A stretch of 33,914 nucleotides of DNA, taken from assembly GCA_031272415.1 (NCBI GenBank), contig JAISTU010000127.1:1-33914 (forward strand). Reading direction: 5' to 3'. The stretch is from Bacteroidales bacterium. GTDB taxonomy: Bacteria; Bacteroidota; Bacteroidia; Bacteroidales; WCHB1-69. The translations under genes and the position numbers were made by a program. Of this stretch, positions 8,427-15,791 are shown one piece after another. A model generated the notes under the pieces. The model searched no databases. It was given only the letters and a program-made list of their open reading frames with translations, and was not told the DNA's origin. The first letter of the stretch is position 1. Each line of letters starts with the position of its first letter.

Positions 8427-9041
8427 ATGTTTACAGGAATAGTAGAAAAAACAGGTAAAGTTGTAGAAATTATACACGAAAAAACAAATGTCCATTTTGT
8501 GATTGAAGTTGATTTTGCTAACGAACTCAAAATTGACCAAAGTATGAGTCATGACGGCTGTTGTTTGACCATTGTAAAAGTGGATTATGCTAAAAATCAA
8601 TACGTTGTAACAGCAATGGATGAAACATTACTCAAAACCAATCTGCGGACTTGGCAAGTCGGCTATGAGGTCAATTTGGAGCGTAGTATGCGATTAGACG
8701 GACGTTTTGATGGGCATATTGTGCAGGGACATGTAGACCAAACAGCCGTTTGCAAAAAAGTTACAGATGAAAATGGTAGTTGGAGATATTACTTTGATTA
8801 TGAGCCACTTAAAGGGAACATAACAGTCCCCAAAGGCTCCATTTCTGTCAATGGAGTCAGTTTGACGGTTGTTGATTCCGAAGAAGGAAAATTTTCAGTT
8901 GCCATTATTCCTTATACTCAGGAGGTTACAAATTTTCACAATTTTAAAGTCGGCACCATTGTCAATATAGAATTTGATGTTTTTGGCAAATATGTAGCCC
9001 GCTTATTGCAAGAATATCTTGGGGAAAAGAAGGGGCTATAG
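8427..9041 (+). CDS. ribE: Riboflavin synthase, alpha chain
   Basis: The enzyme dismutates two 6,7-dimethyl-8-ribityllumazine molecules to riboflavin and a pyrimidinedione. The 204 residues show the tandem lumazine-binding barrels: MFTGIVEKTGKV at the start, the SMSHDGCCLTIV motif of barrel 1, and GHIVQGHVDQTA leading to GSISVNGVSLTVV in barrel 2. Length fits the family (about 200). The gene follows the T9SS cargo gene by 6 bp and ends the rpoN-tadA-cargo-ribE run. No FMN riboswitch was seen before it. Cys in the SHDGCCLT block is typical. Confidence 0.95.
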   Translation: MFTGIVEKTGKVVEIIHEKTNVHFVIEVDFANELKIDQSMSHDGCCLTIVKVDYAKNQYVVTAMDETLLKTNLRTWQVGYEVNLERSMRLDGRFDGHIVQGHVDQTAVCKKVTDENGSWRYYFDYEPLKGNITVPKGSISVNGVSLTVVDSEEGKFSVAIIPYTQEVTNFHNFKVGTIVNIEFDVFGKYVARLLQEYLGEKKGL

Positions 9042-9053
9042 GAAGTACAAATT

Positions 9054-9087
9054 TTAGAACGTTTTGGTGCAAAAATGCAAAAAACGT
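9054..9087. terminator. Hairpin between the convergent ribE and Rieske-like genes
   Basis: ACGTTTT (9059-9065) and AAAACGT (9081-9087) form a 7-bp stem with an inner TGCA/TGCA pairing. It contains the genome's TTAGAAC...AATGCAAAAAA spacer motif in hairpin form. Its position 13 bp after ribE and between convergent genes suggests a terminator, though there is no long T tract. Confidence 0.4.
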
Positions 9088-9144
9088 AAGGAAATTCTCA
9101 ATTTTCCATTCTCCATTCTTCATTAAAAAAGGTTTTTAATTGTA

Positions 9145-9567
9145 TCAATCGTATACTCTTATTTTGTCGTCGCTTTCTATACGGACGTTGTAACTTCTTA
9201 ACGGTTGAGTGGCTTTACAGTTAGCACCTTGTGGATAGCCATTGAGAATGTTGTACGTTGAGCCACATTGTTCGCACAGCAATTGAAAAGTATTTTGAGG
9301 GTCTACAATAACGTAACCGTTGCTTTCCCAGTCGAATGCACAGGCACGGTCGTAGGCAACAAAAGTATTCATATCAACATGATAAACAATAAATCCTTGT
9401 ATGCCTCCGGTAAAATATTCGTAACCGCCCACCATAATAAGGCGATTGGTGTTTATATCAACAATAAAATTAGTTTTTACACGTGGCACAGGTGTATCTG
9501 TTTGGCAACGGCATAAAAAGATAATTGCCAATATATAAATTATTTTTAATTGATTGATTCTGAACAT
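9145..9567 (-). CDS. Small exported Rieske-fold-like protein with altered metal ligands
   Basis: A 140-residue protein with an N-terminal hydrophobic helix (about 6-19) ending LCRC, which may be an atypical lipoprotein signal. The middle and end resemble the Rieske 2Fe-2S layout: ACAFDWE (Cys76), CEQCGSTYNILNGYPQG (Cys98, Cys101), and Cys117 before QPLRSYNV. In a true Rieske site the ligands are CxH and CxxH. Here both His positions are replaced (Phe78, Cys101), so the domain would bind zinc, another cluster type or nothing. It is the last gene of the rpsP transcript, 3 bp after the phosphoesterase gene. Function unknown. Confidence 0.6.
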   Translation of the reverse strand: MFRINQLKIIYILAIIFLCRCQTDTPVPRVKTNFIVDINTNRLIMVGGYEYFTGGIQGFIVYHVDMNTFVAYDRACAFDWESNGYVIVDPQNTFQLLCEQCGSTYNILNGYPQGANCKATQPLRSYNVRIESDDKIRVYD

Positions 9568-9570
9568 ATT

Positions 9571-10695
9571 CTAAAGTTCTAAATGAATTACTACTATTTC
9601 CGAAGAAGAGCCTAACCTTGCCATAGGTCCCCACAAACCCAAACCGGAGGAGACAAAACATTGCGTACTCCCCTTGCGACTATAGCCATGATGCAGTTCA
9701 TACATTGCTTTTGTGAGCAAAGTTACAGGGAAAAATTGCCCGCCGTGCGTATGCCCCGACAAATGCAAACAAATTTCATTTTTTGCCGATTCTTGCAAGC
9801 GCGAAGGCTGATGGTCTAAAACTATTACAGGATATTGTCTATCAACAGTGGCAAGAATTTCCGATAAGGGTTTATCAGAATGTAGGCTAACGTCCTCTCT
9901 ACCAACAATATAGAGACAACTATCGACCAAAACTGCACTATCTCTCAAAATGTGAATACCTGCTGCTTGCAAATATTGGCAAGATTTTTCAATATCCCCA
10001 AAAGCATCATGATTACCTATGCATGCATATATTCCCATGGGGGCTTTAATTTGCTGTAATTGTTTATCCATCTTCATGTAAATCAGTGCATTAAGGTCAT
10101 TATCAATAATGTCGCCTGCAATTAAAACCATGTCCGGTTTTTGCTCATTGATAAGTTTTACAAATCTATCCAATGTTTGATTCCGAAGTATGTATCCTAA
10201 ATGTAAGTCGCTGATTGCCACTATATTAAGTGTTTTATTTGCCTTTTTACTGCAATTAGATGTTGCCGAAAGTTGCACCGTATTGGGATGTAAAAATCGG
10301 TAATAACCAATGAAATACAACAAAAAAATGACGAACAAAGAGACAAAAAAAGTAATCAGTCTCACATTTTGTCCATTTGTGGAAAAATATTGCGGAAAAA
10401 AGTGAAAAATATAGTTAAAAACACGAATTACATCTATCAATAAAGCCGCCATTAGCCCATAAAGCATTAAAAATAACCAAAATGAACCAATTGTTTCCAA
10501 AAAAACAGTCAATGAAAACGGCAAACTGTTTTTTAAAAGATGTCCTGCAATGTAAGAAAACGCAAGCATTGCGAACACAATCCCCAATATAATTTTTCCT
10601 ATGCCGTGCAATGACAAAGCCTGTGCCGTGCGAATAAATAAATAAGCATTCGCCCCCACAAACAACGCAAGAAATAAAATAACAATTTTAGGCAT
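9571..10695 (-). CDS. Membrane-anchored metallophosphoesterase (YkuE/YkoQ-like)
   Basis: The first 150 residues hold four to five hydrophobic segments and the remainder is a calcineurin-type phosphoesterase with the full dimetal motif set: ISDLHLGY (Asp, His), AGDIIDND, GNHDAFGD, and the later LDHQPSR and SGHTHGGQFFP. Such proteins hydrolyse phosphomonoesters or diesters; some relatives act on UDP-diacylglucosamine or on lipids, but the substrate here cannot be told. The gene starts 5 bp after rimM and continues to the Rieske-like protein. The domain should face one side of the inner membrane; topology was not resolved. Confidence 0.85.
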   Translation of the reverse strand: MPKIVILFLALFVGANAYLFIRTAQALSLHGIGKIILGIVFAMLAFSYIAGHLLKNSLPFSLTVFLETIGSFWLFLMLYGLMAALLIDVIRVFNYIFHFFPQYFSTNGQNVRLITFFVSLFVIFLLYFIGYYRFLHPNTVQLSATSNCSKKANKTLNIVAISDLHLGYILRNQTLDRFVKLINEQKPDMVLIAGDIIDNDLNALIYMKMDKQLQQIKAPMGIYACIGNHDAFGDIEKSCQYLQAAGIHILRDSAVLVDSCLYIVGREDVSLHSDKPLSEILATVDRQYPVIVLDHQPSRLQESAKNEICLHLSGHTHGGQFFPVTLLTKAMYELHHGYSRKGSTQCFVSSGLGLWGPMARLGSSSEIVVIHLEL

Positions 10696-10700
10696 ATTTT

Positions 10701-11222
10701 TTACAATAAATTAAGTTGTGTCAATCCTGGGGGCGTTTGAACAGTAAGTTTTTTTGCTTTTCTGTCCACTTTTAAAATAAATTCGTCTATTATGGGTATC
10801 AAAATTTCTCCTTTTGATGTAAATATTTGAATAAGAGACTGTTGTCCATAATCAATAATATTTGAGCATTTTCCCAAAGAGCCTTCTTGTTTATCAATAA
10901 CCTCAAAATCAATGATTTCGTGATAATAAAATTTATTACCCGAAAGCGGTGGCAACAAATTTAGGGGCAAATACAATTCTGTCCCTACATATTGCTCGCA
11001 AGAGTCGTTGTTCATATTTTCAAATAGCACAACCATTTGATTATTAGCCTTGTTGCGACTATTTTTAATAAAAAACGGAATCGGTTCTCCGTCAATATCA
11101 AAGAAAACCGATTCCATGTTCCAATACTTTTGCGGTTCGTCAGTGTCTAAATAGACCACTAACTCACCTGCTAATCCGAATTTTTTGGTTATTTTACCTA
11201 AGTAAAAATAATCATCAAGCAT
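10701..11222 (-). CDS. rimM: Ribosome maturation factor RimM
   Basis: RimM assists 30S head assembly by binding S19. The 173-residue protein opens with YFYLGKITKKFGLAGELVV, the N-terminal RimM barrel, and its PRC-barrel half includes KFYYHEIIDFEVID and the EILIPIIDEFILKVD block that ends nearly all RimM proteins. The gene lies 9 bp after rpsP, the classic rpsP-rimM pair, but trmD and rplS do not follow. Confidence 0.93.
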   Translation of the reverse strand: MLDDYFYLGKITKKFGLAGELVVYLDTDEPQKYWNMESVFFDIDGEPIPFFIKNSRNKANNQMVVLFENMNNDSCEQYVGTELYLPLNLLPPLSGNKFYYHEIIDFEVIDKQEGSLGKCSNIIDYGQQSLIQIFTSKGEILIPIIDEFILKVDRKAKKLTVQTPPGLTQLNLL

Positions 11223-11231
11223 ACAATTGTG

Positions 11232-12035
11232 CTATTCTTCCGTTGCAACGGGTGTTTCCTCTGCTTGAGCGGGAGTTTCTTCCGTTGTTGTTTCTGTCGG
11301 GTTTGGCTCAACTGCTACTTGCTCAACAGGTTCAGCAACAGGTTCAGCAACTTCTTGAACATCTTCTACTGCAACTTGTGTTGCAACTTCTTGATTTTCA
11401 GATTGTTGTGCTGCTTCTTCTTCCTGTTGTTGTTTGAGTCGTTCTTGTTGGCGTTTTTCGGCTTCTCTTGCAGATTCTTCGGCTTCTTTTGCAGCCTTTT
11501 CGGCTTCTCTGGCGGCTTTTTCTGCTTCTCTTTGGGCTTTTTCTTGTGCTGCCTTTTCTGCTTCTGCTGCCAAAATAGCCTGACGTTTTTCATTTATTAA
11601 CGTCGCTCTGGCTTCTTTTACCTTTGCCTCAGCCTCTAAACGTTTTTTCTTATTGGCTTTGTCGGCGTTAAGAATTTCCGTCCTGTTTTCACGGATTTTT
11701 CTTGCCTTTTCTTCTTTCCAAGCAGCGAATTTTTCTTCCGCTTGTTCTGCCGAAAAAGCACCTCTTTTAACGCCTCCCATTAAGTGTTTTTTTAGGTAAA
11801 CACCCTCCCGTTTGAGTATCATTCTTGCCGTGTCAGTAGGCTGCGCACCTACATTCAACCAATAAAATGCTCTCTCAAAATCCAAATTGATACCAATTGG
11901 ATGCGTTAGCGGATTGTATGTACCTATCTTTTCTATGAACCGTCCGTCCCGAGGTGCACGACCATCCGCAATTACTACATGATAAAAAGGTTGTCCCTTT
12001 TTCCCAAATCTTTGTAATCTAATTCTTACAGACAT
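11232..12035 (-). CDS. rpsP: 30S ribosomal protein S16 with a very long Ala/Glu-rich tail
   Basis: Residues 1-80 are a standard S16: MSVRIRLQRFGKKGQPFYHV, DGRFIEKIGTYNP and NVGAQPTDTARMILK. The next ~185 residues are an extension: a Lys/Arg/Glu-rich helical region (about 100-215, with AEKAAREAEKAAKEAEE-like heptads) and then an acidic Val/Glu/Pro/Thr-rich low-complexity end. Extended S16 proteins are known in Bacteroidota, but 267 residues is long even for them. It leads the transcript rpsP-rimM-phosphoesterase-Rieske-like gene under the promoter at 12091-12084. Confidence 0.92.
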   Translation of the reverse strand: MSVRIRLQRFGKKGQPFYHVVIADGRAPRDGRFIEKIGTYNPLTHPIGINLDFERAFYWLNVGAQPTDTARMILKREGVYLKKHLMGGVKRGAFSAEQAEEKFAAWKEEKARKIRENRTEILNADKANKKKRLEAEAKVKEARATLINEKRQAILAAEAEKAAQEKAQREAEKAAREAEKAAKEAEESAREAEKRQQERLKQQQEEEAAQQSENQEVATQVAVEDVQEVAEPVAEPVEQVAVEPNPTETTTEETPAQAEETPVATEE

Positions 12036-12083
12036 AATCTAAATATTATATATTCTTTTTTTATTAAAAAATTTACAGATTTG

Positions 12084-12091
12084 CAAAGATA
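12084..12091 (-). promoter_or_regulatory. -7 box of the rpsP operon promoter
   Basis: TATCTTTG on the minus strand with TTG exactly 11 nt upstream (12105-12103), behind three T5AAT units and CTTTCAA-type repeats. The start site would be near 12077, about 42 nt before the rpsP ATG. Confidence 0.7.
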
Positions 12092-12265
12092 CACTTTTTT
12101 GTCAATTAAAAATTAAAAATTAAAAATTAAGAGTTGAAAGTTGAAAGTTGAGAGAAAATATAAAAACGGCGCATGCACTGTCTTTACTTGTATATATTTA
12201 TTTGATTATCAATGTTTTTTTGTACATTTTCAAAAAAATCATTCTCAATTCTCAATTTTCATTTT

Positions 12266-12299
12266 TTAGAACAAATTTCTCCCAAAATGCAAAAAAAAA
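12266..12299. repeat. Copy of the TTAGAAC...CAAAATGCAAAAAA spacer motif
   Basis: TTAGAACAAATTTCTCCCAA followed by AATGCAAAAAA, abutting the stop of the DprA-like gene. It points away from that gene (plus strand), unlike the other copies near plus-strand promoters. Upstream are AATTCTC repeats. Confidence 0.55.
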
Positions 12300-12300
12300 C

Positions 12301-13455
12301 TTAAAAAAGAGTAGCAGCAGAGGTACTTTTCAATGAATAATAATTTTTATTTTTTATTTTAATAACCTCTACAAAATCCAATTTTAAGAGTTCTTTTTTA
12401 AGCGTTGCTTCGGATTTGGGGAATTTGATTTTTGTATGTATTTCATTGATTGTCAATTCTTTAGTCGCTAAAATATCTTTTATTTGGTCTGAAAAGGAAA
12501 CTGTTGCTTGAGCAGTTTCGGCAAGTGAAACCTGATTTCCGTCAAAATCTACCGCAATTGCACCGCATTGAATGAGATAAAGATTGTCATTTTTCTCTGT
12601 CGGGTCGGGGTTTCGGACATAAATTTGTCTTCCTTTTTTGAGTCCATCCATGGCGCCGGCATAAGTACCGCCTTTGGTTTCTTTGCCTTGTCGATTTTTT
12701 GAAGGTTTGGATTCTGCCACAAAAATTTCTTTGGCAAGTCCGTAAATAATTGAATTTCTTGCCATTGCTAAATCTTTTCCCCAAGGGGCTTGAGGATGAA
12801 ATGTACTCAAAACCAACACATCATCGTCAATAATTTGCTTATAATAGGTTTTAAAACCCGCTTCAAAAGTTAAAATTCCCTGCGGTAATACAATGATACT
12901 CTGACCTTTACATGCAATAGAAGAATCTAATGCCTGCTTATCAACACCTTTGGCAAAACCACTCACCACAACTTTCCATTCTTTGGTCGCCTTTTTTGCC
13001 ACATTATCAGTAAATTGCAAGGCTATATCGGATGCCTCACGTGAACCGACAATGGCTATGGATTTTTCTTGCATAATTTGTTGATTCCCTTTGGTATACA
13101 ACAAAATAGGAGCAGATTTTTTTAGATTTTCTTTCAAAGTTTTTGAATAATCGGGAGACACAATCGGAATTGCATCAATACCATTATTTTGTAACGTTTC
13201 TGCTAAAAATGCGTAATTAGCAAGCGAAGATTTTGCTTTTTGTAATTCTGTTAATTGCCTGTTATTGAGCAAAAAACAATTTTTCCAATCTTTTTCACTC
13301 AATCCAAAAAAATCTGATATAGACATTTTTTGAGTGTGAAAAAATTGAATAATTAAGTTCATTTTGTCTTCATTTTTCCATGCCTCTCGGTCGGCAAAAT
13401 TCCATGCGGGCAATTCATGTGCCAGCGACATCCAATATATTGATTCTGAATTCAT
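12301..13455 (-). CDS. DprA/Smf-like SLOG-fold protein of a RecQ/PRTase cassette
   Basis: A 384-residue DprA relative. An N-terminal region of ~125 residues ends with IDAIPIVSPDYSKTLKENL and ILLYTKGN, the lead-in usual for DprA. The SLOG Rossmann fold follows with IAIVGSREASDIA (about 133-145), VVSGFAKGVDKQAL (about 163-176), QSIIVLPQGI, and RNSIIYGLAKEIFVAES. The canonical competence motif GIDxxAH is GVDKQAL here, so the His is lost and this is a divergent subfamily. A C-terminal winged helix is likely (about 310-384). The ATG at 13455 overlaps the preceding stop as ATGA and has GGAGGAG upstream, which beats the 5'-extended frame from 13488. DprA proteins bind ssDNA; some SLOG proteins bind or make nucleotides. 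The role here is inferred to be surveillance or defence with its two partners. Confidence 0.85.
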   Translation of the reverse strand: MNSESIYWMSLAHELPAWNFADREAWKNEDKMNLIIQFFHTQKMSISDFFGLSEKDWKNCFLLNNRQLTELQKAKSSLANYAFLAETLQNNGIDAIPIVSPDYSKTLKENLKKSAPILLYTKGNQQIMQEKSIAIVGSREASDIALQFTDNVAKKATKEWKVVVSGFAKGVDKQALDSSIACKGQSIIVLPQGILTFEAGFKTYYKQIIDDDVLVLSTFHPQAPWGKDLAMARNSIIYGLAKEIFVAESKPSKNRQGKETKGGTYAGAMDGLKKGRQIYVRNPDPTEKNDNLYLIQCGAIAVDFDGNQVSLAETAQATVSFSDQIKDILATKELTINEIHTKIKFPKSEATLKKELLKLDFVEVIKIKNKNYYSLKSTSAATLF

Positions 13456-14345
13456 AATCTGTCTCCTCCTACTGTTTTTGCAATGCACACAGGTACAATC
13501 TTTTGTGCACCTAATTGGGTTAATAAATTGCCTATCTCTTTTATAGTTGCTCCGCTATCTACAATGTCATCAAATAATAAAACTGTTTTGCCTTTGATTT
13601 CGCTCGGATTGGCATAAGAAAAAGCATTATGTATGTTCTCTTGCTTAAGATATTGATTTTCAAATATTTTTTGTTCTTTTGTTTTACGTATTTTTATTAA
13701 ATCATGCGAAATTGGAATTTTCAAAGCGTGCGACAAATTTTGAGCAAAATTTTTGACTAAATCTCCCGATTTTGTTGGGGGAACATAAAGAATTAAATCA
13801 AAATGTGTTTTTTTGATTTTTTTACGAAATGCTTTGATTGTCAAGCGTAAAAGAAAATCAGGAAAATCGCCCCCAGCCTCATATTTTGATTGATGAATGG
13901 CTTTGCCTACATTTGAAACTCCATAATATGAAGCCGCAACGCCATCAACAATACATGAATCAAGTGAGTTGACCTCCAAGTCGGGAAAATTATTTTCTCT
14001 AAAATTTTGCAACTCTTCTGTTAATTCGGGAGTAACGTTTATATGAATTTTCTTTTGACCTGTATTGTCGCAATTTAAGAAGTTAACATGTTGATTATCA
14101 CCTAAATAATCACAAAGAAATTTCATCCTTGAATCGGTTGTTTCTACATATTCAAGCATCTTATCAAGGTCTTTTAACTTTGCTTCCCGCAATTCTTTAA
14201 AAGTGTGCGTATCTAAAGGCTGCGAGTGAGTAATAAATTCATATTGTTTGGTTTTGCCATATTGAACTTCTCTGATAATGCCTTGTTCCATGAGGTCTGA
14301 TTTAATCACTCTGAATTGTTTTTCAGTTATGTCAGTCATTTTCAT
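13452..14345 (-). CDS. RecQ C-terminal-like region fused to a ComF-type phosphoribosyltransferase
   Basis: Residues 1-30 form a winged-helix-like segment (DITEKQFRVIKSDLMEQGII). Residues ~48-95 resemble the RecQ zinc domain (FKELREAKLKDLDKMLEYVE, then FLCDYLGDN and NCDN), with only two of the four zinc Cys left. The C-terminal half is a type I phosphoribosyltransferase with the PRPP loop VLLFDDIVDSGATIKEIG (about 255-272), like ComF. No Asp/Thr of the loop is missing, so PRPP or ribose-phosphate binding is expected. ATGs at 14363, 14345 and 14339 share the frame; 14345 is preferred (GGAG 12 nt upstream), but this is unsettled. The gene overlaps the helicase stop and is coupled (ATGA) to the DprA-like gene. 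Together with the helicase it looks like one RecQ protein broken in two. Confidence 0.75.
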   Translation of the reverse strand: MKMTDITEKQFRVIKSDLMEQGIIREVQYGKTKQYEFITHSQPLDTHTFKELREAKLKDLDKMLEYVETTDSRMKFLCDYLGDNQHVNFLNCDNTGQKKIHINVTPELTEELQNFRENNFPDLEVNSLDSCIVDGVAASYYGVSNVGKAIHQSKYEAGGDFPDFLLRLTIKAFRKKIKKTHFDLILYVPPTKSGDLVKNFAQNLSHALKIPISHDLIKIRKTKEQKIFENQYLKQENIHNAFSYANPSEIKGKTVLLFDDIVDSGATIKEIGNLLTQLGAQKIVPVCIAKTVGGDRL

Positions 14346-15753
14346 CAATGTTTTTTTCTCCATGTAAGCCTGATTTAATCGCCTCTATCATTTTGTTATA
14401 GCATTTTACGGCAGGTCTGCTGCCTTCGATAAAAGCCAATGGCAATTCTTTGTCTTCATTTGGATTATAAAACAATATGATATATGAAGGTTTGCCGTCT
14501 CTGCCTGCACGCCCGATTTCTTGATAATAATGAATAGGTGATTGTGGAATTTGAGTGTGAATAATAAATCGAATGTCAGGCTTGTCAATGCCCATCCCAA
14601 GTGCGTTTGTTGAAACAATACATTTCCATTTGTTGCCAATTAAGCCTTTTTCGATGGCAACACGAGATTGAGCGTCAAGTTTTCCATGATATGCAATTGA
14701 AGGAATATCACAAAAGTTAAGCCAATCCGAATATATTTCAGTATCCCTCCGCGTGCCTGTATAAATAATGCCCGAACCGGGAGATTTTTTAACAATTTGT
14801 TTTAACCATATCATTTTTTCGTCTTCGCTGTCTACTTTTACAACAAACAATTTAAGATTATCCCGCATTAAATTGCCTCTTATGACGGTAATTTCACTAC
14901 CAATTTGAGCAATTATATCCTGCTCTACTCTTTTTGTTGCCGTTGCAGTAGTGGCAAGTATCGGCAAACCTTTTGGCAAAAGTTTAACAAGATTGATAAT
15001 ACGTTTAAATGCAGGGCGAAAATCGTGTCCCCAAACCGAAATGCAATGTGCCTCATCGATGACAACCATTGATAAATTCATTTGTCGTGTCGCCTCAATC
15101 CACTCGTAATTTTCTTGCCTTTCAGGGGCAATATACAGAATTTTTATTTTTCCGGCTATGGCATCTTGAATATTTTTTGAATTTTCTGTGATAGATTGCT
15201 CACCATTGATACATTTTGCCGCAATTCCCAACGATTGTAACTTTTTTACTTGATCCCGCATTAAGGCAATCAGAGGCGAAAAAATGACAGTTATTCCACT
15301 AAAAATGGTCGCAGGAAACTGAAAACAAAGCGACTTCCCAAAACCTGTTTTCTCAATCAGCAAAACGCGTTCGCCATTGAGAATCTTTTCCACTGTTTGC
15401 CATTGTTCGTCATAAAAATGTGCAATTTTGAAAGTTCTTTGCAATAAATTTTCGGCTTCTTGTCTGCTCATTTTGCCTGAAAAAGAGGGTTTATTTGGCA
15501 AATTTTCTGCATTTTTCGGAATTTCTATTGTTTTTTCTGCATTTTTTTGATTTTCGTCCAATGTTTTTTGCAATAATTGAGCAAATATTTGTAAATCTTC
15601 TTCCGGCACATCAATCCATTGATATTCAAAACTATTTCCGGTTTCTTCGCTCTCTGAAATGCTAACATAACGTTCCCCGTTTCTATTTATCCGAATGCTG
15701 AAAGAATAAGTCCGTTTCCCCTTTTTTACCTCCGTTGAAAATACCTCATCCAT
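14332..15753 (-). CDS. RecQ-family helicase with N-terminal PUR-like domain
   Basis: Residues 2-64 (VFSTEVKKGKRTYSFSIRIN ... YVSISESEE ... DLQIFAQLLQKTL) match the PUR-alpha-like nucleic-acid-binding fold of the Bacteroidota DUF3276 family. After a Lys/Asn/Glu linker (65-95) comes a superfamily 2 helicase: EKTGFGKS (Walker A, 134-141), VVIDEAHCISVWGHDFRPAF (Walker B and RecQ loop), TTATA, and QEIGRAGRDG (411-420). RecQ enzymes unwind DNA 3' to 5' with ATP. The protein stops after helicase domain 2 at residue 473. The zinc and winged-helix parts that normally follow lie in the next gene, which overlaps by 8-32 bp according to its start. It starts 38 bp behind sufB. Confidence 0.88.
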   Translation of the reverse strand: MDEVFSTEVKKGKRTYSFSIRINRNGERYVSISESEETGNSFEYQWIDVPEEDLQIFAQLLQKTLDENQKNAEKTIEIPKNAENLPNKPSFSGKMSRQEAENLLQRTFKIAHFYDEQWQTVEKILNGERVLLIEKTGFGKSLCFQFPATIFSGITVIFSPLIALMRDQVKKLQSLGIAAKCINGEQSITENSKNIQDAIAGKIKILYIAPERQENYEWIEATRQMNLSMVVIDEAHCISVWGHDFRPAFKRIINLVKLLPKGLPILATTATATKRVEQDIIAQIGSEITVIRGNLMRDNLKLFVVKVDSEDEKMIWLKQIVKKSPGSGIIYTGTRRDTEIYSDWLNFCDIPSIAYHGKLDAQSRVAIEKGLIGNKWKCIVSTNALGMGIDKPDIRFIIHTQIPQSPIHYYQEIGRAGRDGKPSYIILFYNPNEDKELPLAFIEGSRPAVKCYNKMIEAIKSGLHGEKNIDEND

Positions 15754-15791
15754 ATTAAATAATTTCTAAATTTATTATCTTTCCACTATTT

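Noticed and set aside
11229..11600. Open frame of ~120 codons opposite rpsP, rich in Cys and Phe
   Set aside because: It is the antisense of the Ala/Glu/Lys-rich S16 tail; the amino-acid bias follows from that repeat coding.
13456..13488. Extended N-terminus MHCKNSRRRQ of the DprA-like protein
   Set aside because: It would overlap the PRTase gene by 36 bp; ATG 13455 has GGAGGAG upstream and the ATGA coupling seen elsewhere in the window.
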